Shown piece after piece: positions 60,593-64,000 of a DNA stretch of 64,000 nucleotides. The notes below the pieces were generated by a model. The model saw only the letters and a program-made list of their open reading frames with translations. It was not told where the DNA came from and ran no database searches. Every line of letters begins with the position of its first letter. The first letter of the stretch is position 1. The DNA is taken from the NCBI RefSeq assembly GCF_021165955.1, contig NZ_CP088952.1, positions 2,294,001-2,358,000 on the forward strand, given 5' to 3'. The stretch is from Massilia endophytica (GTDB lineage: Bacteria > Pseudomonadota > Gammaproteobacteria > Burkholderiales > Burkholderiaceae_D). The position numbers were made by a program, and so were the translations under genes.

Positions 60593-61074
60593 TATTGCCC
60601 CGCAGGCTGGCTTGCGTCCGCGCTGTTACGGATGGTGCACATCAGTTCCGCTTCCACCGCCACCTGGCCGTCCACGCTGCCAACGGCCTTGTACTTCCAG
60701 ATGCCGCGCGAAACGCGCAGGATCTCGACGTCCATCTTCAGCTGGTCGCCGGGGCCCACGGGGCGCTTGAAGCGCGCGTTGTCGATACCCACGAAGTAGA
60801 CCACCGAATTCTCGTCCGGCTTGATGTTCATGGTGAGGAAGGACAGGATGGCCGCGGTCTGGGCCATCGCTTCGATCATCAGCACGCCCGGCATCACCGG
60901 CTTGTGCGGGAAGTGGCCGTTGAAGAACTCTTCATTCACGGTCACGTTCTTGATGGCGGTGATGCTCTTGTTGGCTTCCCAGGTCAGCACGCGGTCCACC
61001 AGCAGCAGCGGGTAGCGGTGCGGCAGGAAGGCCTTGATCTGGCAAATGTCGAGGGTTTTGTCTGGAGTGGTCAT
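60592..61074 (-). CDS. fabZ: 3-hydroxyacyl-ACP dehydratase
   Basis: A 160-residue hot-dog-fold enzyme of fatty acid elongation with catalytic His in NGHFPHKPVMPGVLMIEAMA and the partner Glu in the same stretch. It competes with LpxA for hydroxyacyl-ACP, and its gene sits between lpxD and lpxA, the usual order. Starts 4 nt inside the lpxD end. Confidence 0.97.
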   Translation of the reverse strand: MTTPDKTLDICQIKAFLPHRYPLLLVDRVLTWEANKSITAIKNVTVNEEFFNGHFPHKPVMPGVLMIEAMAQTAAILSFLTMNIKPDENSVVYFVGIDNARFKRPVGPGDQLKMDVEILRVSRGIWKYKAVGSVDGQVAVEAELMCTIRNSADASQPAGQ

Positions 61075-62129
61075 GATTCTTCTGCTTGATTCGTTATCGT
61101 TTTAATGGTTTTTTCCAGCGTGCGGATCTTCTCGCGCATCGCCGACAGGTTGCGGACGATGGCGGCGGATTTCTCCCACTCGCTGTTTTTGGCCAGCGGA
61201 TAGAAGCCGGTGTACTGCCCCGGCTCCAGGATCGAGCGCGATACCATGCTGCCCGATGAAACGTGCACATGGTCCGCAATGGTCAGGTGCCCCAGCACCA
61301 TCGCCGCGCCGCCGAAGGTACAGTACTTTCCGATCTTCGCACTGCCCGCCACGCCCACGCAGCCGGCCATGGCCGTGTGCGCGCCGATATGGCAGTTGTG
61401 CCCGATCTGGATCTGGTTATCCAGCTTGACGCCATCTTCGATGATGGTGTTCGCCAGAGCGCCCCGGTCCACGGTGGTGTTGGCGCCGATGTCCACATCG
61501 TCGCCGATCACCACGCGCCCGACCTGCGGGATCTTGATATACACGCCGCCTTCGTTGGCGAAGCCGAAGCCGTCGGTGCCGATCACGGCGCCCGAGTGCA
61601 GCACGCCGCGCTTGCCGATGACGCAGCCATGCTGGAAGGTCACGTTGGCGAAGAAATGCGTGCCCTCGCCCACCTGCGCATTGCGGCCAATGAAGCAGCC
61701 CGCCTCGATCACGGCGCCGGGCCCGATTACGGCGCCCGCCTCCACCACCACGCGCGGGCCGATATGGGCCGTGGCATCCACCTGCGCCGAGGGATCGACC
61801 ACGGCGCTGGCATGGATGCCCGGCGCGGGAACGACGGCCGTCAGCGACTCGAAATACTGGGCCGTGCGAGCGAAATGAACGTAGGGGTTCTTGACCACGA
61901 TGCGGGCGCCCTGGTAGGTCTGCGCCACCACCGGATCGTCGTTGGCGGAGACGATCAGCGCCGCCGCCTGGCTTTGTCCCGCCTGGGTGCGGAACTTGCT
62001 GTTGCTGAGAAAGCTGATGTGCGAAGCGCCGGCGTCCGTCAATGGCGCAATCCCGATCACCTCGATGTTCGGGTCGCCGATCAACTGTCCGCCCAAGCGT
62101 TCGACCAATTCTCCTAGTCGAAGGCCCAT
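61071..62129 (-). CDS. lpxD: UDP-3-O-(3-hydroxyacyl)glucosamine N-acyltransferase
   Basis: A 352-residue trimeric enzyme of lipid A synthesis. The N-terminal uridine-binding domain (LGELVERLGGQLIGDP; SFLSNSKFRTQ) leads to hexapeptide repeats with the catalytic His in IQIGHNCHIGAHTAMAG and a C-terminal helix. ATG 62129 fits the family start better than an upstream TTG at 62141. It is followed by fabZ with 4-nt overlap. Confidence 0.96.
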   Translation of the reverse strand: MGLRLGELVERLGGQLIGDPNIEVIGIAPLTDAGASHISFLSNSKFRTQAGQSQAAALIVSANDDPVVAQTYQGARIVVKNPYVHFARTAQYFESLTAVVPAPGIHASAVVDPSAQVDATAHIGPRVVVEAGAVIGPGAVIEAGCFIGRNAQVGEGTHFFANVTFQHGCVIGKRGVLHSGAVIGTDGFGFANEGGVYIKIPQVGRVVIGDDVDIGANTTVDRGALANTIIEDGVKLDNQIQIGHNCHIGAHTAMAGCVGVAGSAKIGKYCTFGGAAMVLGHLTIADHVHVSSGSMVSRSILEPGQYTGFYPLAKNSEWEKSAAIVRNLSAMREKIRTLEKTIKTITNQAEES

Positions 62130-62148
62130 CGGGTGTTCCAATCTTCTG

Positions 62149-62673
62149 TTATTTGTCCTTGTCCAGCGCGGCCAGGACTTTGTCGGTGATGTCGATGCGC
62201 GGACTGGCCCAGACGGCGTCCTGCAGCACGATGTCGAAGCCCTCGGTCACCGCCAGCTGCTTGATGATGCGGGTCGCCTTCTCGGCGATCACGGCGCGCT
62301 CCTCGTTGGTGCGCTGCGCCAGGTCTTCGCGGAATTCGCGCTGGCGGCGCTGGAATTCCTTGTCCAGCTCAGCGACTTCGCGCTGGCGGCGGAAACGTTC
62401 GGGCTCCTGCAGGCCGGGAGCATCCTTCTCCAGCTTTTCGGAGGCGGTTTTCAGGCGCGCGGCCAGGTCCTCCACGGCCTTCTGGCGCTTGGAAAACTCC
62501 TCGGCCAGCTTGTCGCCGGCCAGCTTGGCCATCTTCGATTCGTTATAGATGCGTTCGGGGCTCAGCCAGGCGATGCGCGAGTTCTGGGTCTGAGCGTGCA
62601 CCGGCGCCAGCGTCAGCCAGCCAAGCGCCAGGACGGCCATCAGTTTGCCCAGCGATGCGGATGCGGTCTTCAA
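62149..62673 (-). CDS. skp: periplasmic chaperone Skp/OmpH
   Basis: A 174-residue exported protein (signal peptide to APVHAQ) with the Skp pattern: RIAWLSPERIYNESKMAK, a long coiled-coil arm (about 55-140), and VTEGFDIVLQDAVWASPRID. It carries unfolded outer-membrane proteins to the BAM complex, whose core gene lies just upstream. Confidence 0.95.
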   Translation of the reverse strand: MKTASASLGKLMAVLALGWLTLAPVHAQTQNSRIAWLSPERIYNESKMAKLAGDKLAEEFSKRQKAVEDLAARLKTASEKLEKDAPGLQEPERFRRQREVAELDKEFQRRQREFREDLAQRTNEERAVIAEKATRIIKQLAVTEGFDIVLQDAVWASPRIDITDKVLAALDKDK

Positions 62674-62702
62674 TGCATTCTCCTATGTCTTTAGCGTACG
62701 GC

Positions 62703-64000
62703 TTAGAAGCCCGTACCCATCTGGAACTGGAAGCGTTCCAGGCGGTCGCCCAGGATCGGGTTCAAAGGCTTAGCATAACTCAACTTGAGCGGACCCACCG
62801 GGGAAATCCAGCTGATGCCCAGGCCGGCCGAGTAGCGCAGCTCGGAGATGCGCATCTTGGCGCCTTCGCGGTAGACCTGGCCGCCGTCGAGGAAGCCGAA
62901 CCAGCGCAGGCTGCGGTCCTTGCCCTGGCCGGGGAACGGCATCTGCAGCTCGGCATTGCCGATCAGGCGCGAAGCGCCGCCCAGCGCGTCGCCGCGGGCC
63001 GGGTCGACCATGCCCAGCGAGGAGCCGTAGTAGCCGCGCACGGAGCCGATGCCGCCCGCATAGAAGTTCTTGAACACGGGGTAAGGCTTGGAGCCGATGC
63101 CGTGGCCGAAGTCGAATTCACCCTTCAGTGCCAGCGTGATATTGCTGGTCAGGGGGCGATACCACTGGTGCTCGTAGACGGCGCGGTAGTACTTCGAGTC
63201 GCCCACGATGTCCAGTTCCAGGTTGGCGCGCTGGTAGCGGCCCACGGTCGGCGTCAGCGCGCTGTCGCGGCTGTCGCGGCCCCAGGCCACCGTGAGCGGC
63301 ACGGAATTGCTGGTCACGGAGCCGATACCGTCGGCCGGGCCGCCCTGGTCGATCACGTACTGGCGGTAGAAGGTGGGGCTGGTGGCGTCCGTTTCCACTT
63401 CCGAGCGTTCCAGGCCGATGCCGAAGAACACGGTGTCGATCTCGGAGAACGGCACACCCCAGCTCACGCGGCCGCCGGTCTGCTTGATCTTGTAGGCGCC
63501 CACGTTGATGGCGGGCGGATTGAAGGTGCGCAGATAGACTTCGAAGCCGCGCGATACGCCGTCGTCCGTGTAGTACGGGTTGGTGTGCGAGAAGGCGATG
63601 GTGCGGCTGTACTTGCTGGTGTTCAGGTCGATGCCGACGGTATTGCCGGAACCGGCGAAGTTGGCCTGCTGGATCGATGCCGACAGCGAGAACTTCTCGG
63701 CCTGCGAGAAGGCGCCGCCGATCTGGAAGTTACCGGTGGGCTTTTCGACCACGGCCAGGTTCACGTCCACCTGGTCGGAGGTGCCTTGCGCCTCCGGCGT
63801 GTCGATGGTCACTTCCTTGAAGTAGCCCAGGCGGTCCACGCGGTCGCGCGAGAGCTTGATCTTGTTCGCGTCATACCAGCTCGACTCGAACTGGCGGAAC
63901 TCGCGGCGGATCACCTCGTCGCGCGTGGTGGTGTTGCCGCTGATGTTCATGTGGCGCACATAGGCGCGCTTGCCCGGGTCGATCATGAAGGTGAAGGACA
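62703..64000 (-). CDS. bamA: outer-membrane assembly factor BamA (5' end cut by window edge)
   Basis: The visible 432 residues hold the last POTRA domain (VRHMNISGNTTTRDEVIRRE; SRDRVDRLGYFKEVTIDTP) and the 16-strand barrel with the lid motif region GGIGSVRGYYGSSLG (VRGY is the family signature) and the C-terminal FQFQMGTGF. BamA inserts outer-membrane barrels. Codons continue past position 64000, so the N-terminus is outside. It heads the visible bamA-skp-lpxD-fabZ-lpxA-lpxB-rnhB run. Confidence 0.97.
   Translation of the reverse strand, partial: SFTFMIDPGKRAYVRHMNISGNTTTRDEVIRREFRQFESSWYDANKIKLSRDRVDRLGYFKEVTIDTPEAQGTSDQVDVNLAVVEKPTGNFQIGGAFSQAEKFSLSASIQQANFAGSGNTVGIDLNTSKYSRTIAFSHTNPYYTDDGVSRGFEVYLRTFNPPAINVGAYKIKQTGGRVSWGVPFSEIDTVFFGIGLERSEVETDATSPTFYRQYVIDQGGPADGIGSVTSNSVPLTVAWGRDSRDSALTPTVGRYQRANLELDIVGDSKYYRAVYEHQWYRPLTSNITLALKGEFDFGHGIGSKPYPVFKNFYAGGIGSVRGYYGSSLGMVDPARGDALGGASRLIGNAELQMPFPGQGKDRSLRWFGFLDGGQVYREGAKMRISELRYSAGLGISWISPVGPLKLSYAKPLNPILGDRLERFQFQMGTGF

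Overview
The window reads as chromosomal DNA of a high-GC Gram-negative betaproteobacterium, most likely the Oxalobacteraceae (Massilia/Telluria/Duganella-like). This inference rests on the outer-membrane gene order bamA-skp-lpxD-fabZ-lpxA-lpxB-rnhB-rRNA/tRNA methyltransferase, the divergent ppsA/ppsR pair, the guaB-guaA pair, TorF-type and TonB-dependent outer-membrane proteins, and the protein sequences themselves. No rRNA, tRNA or CRISPR array was seen.

Left part (1-19 kb): peripheral metabolism. A PAS-AraC regulator, cut by the window edge, faces a tightly overlapping four-gene operon (DapA-type deaminase, FAD oxidase, small 2Fe-2S protein, NAD(P)/FAD-type subunit with a BFD-like cluster) that matches the lhp route for hydroxyproline breakdown. 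Convergent to it lies a minus-strand set: secreted cyanophycinase, GATase-like AraC regulator, arginine N-succinyltransferase and M24 peptidase. A TonB receptor is divergent from this set. Together they look like a locus for using cyanophycin or arginine-rich peptides. Then come an SGNH/CE2-like esterase, a HigBA toxin-antitoxin pair, an outer-membrane barrel protein coupled to an alpha/beta hydrolase with a TPR-like tail, and a GH62 arabinofuranosidase.

Accessory stretch (18.8-28.1 kb): an apparently intact IS3-family (IS150-like) element with a -1 slippage site, a GAF-GGDEF diguanylate cyclase, a decayed second IS3-family element with recognisable ends, a fatty-acid desaturase, a CPA1-type cation/proton antiporter, several small unrecognised genes and long non-coding stretches.

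Core part (28-64 kb): guaA and guaB; a DUF4124 protein; a GntR(YtrA)-ABC transporter-S9 peptidase operon with a clear promoter and operator; ratA-rnfH and smpB; two lipoproteins (one FlgO-like); an S33 hydrolase; a sirtuin; a TorF porin; a TIGR03118 lipoprotein; an nfeD-SPFH-DUF4259-helical-repeat operon; ppsA and ppsR; a PAP2 phosphatase; a patatin; a secreted glycine-rich protein gene broken by an in-frame TAG; a DUF5700-like metalloprotease; and the bamA-lpx envelope operon, which ends with a response regulator carrying an EAL domain. bamA runs off the right edge.
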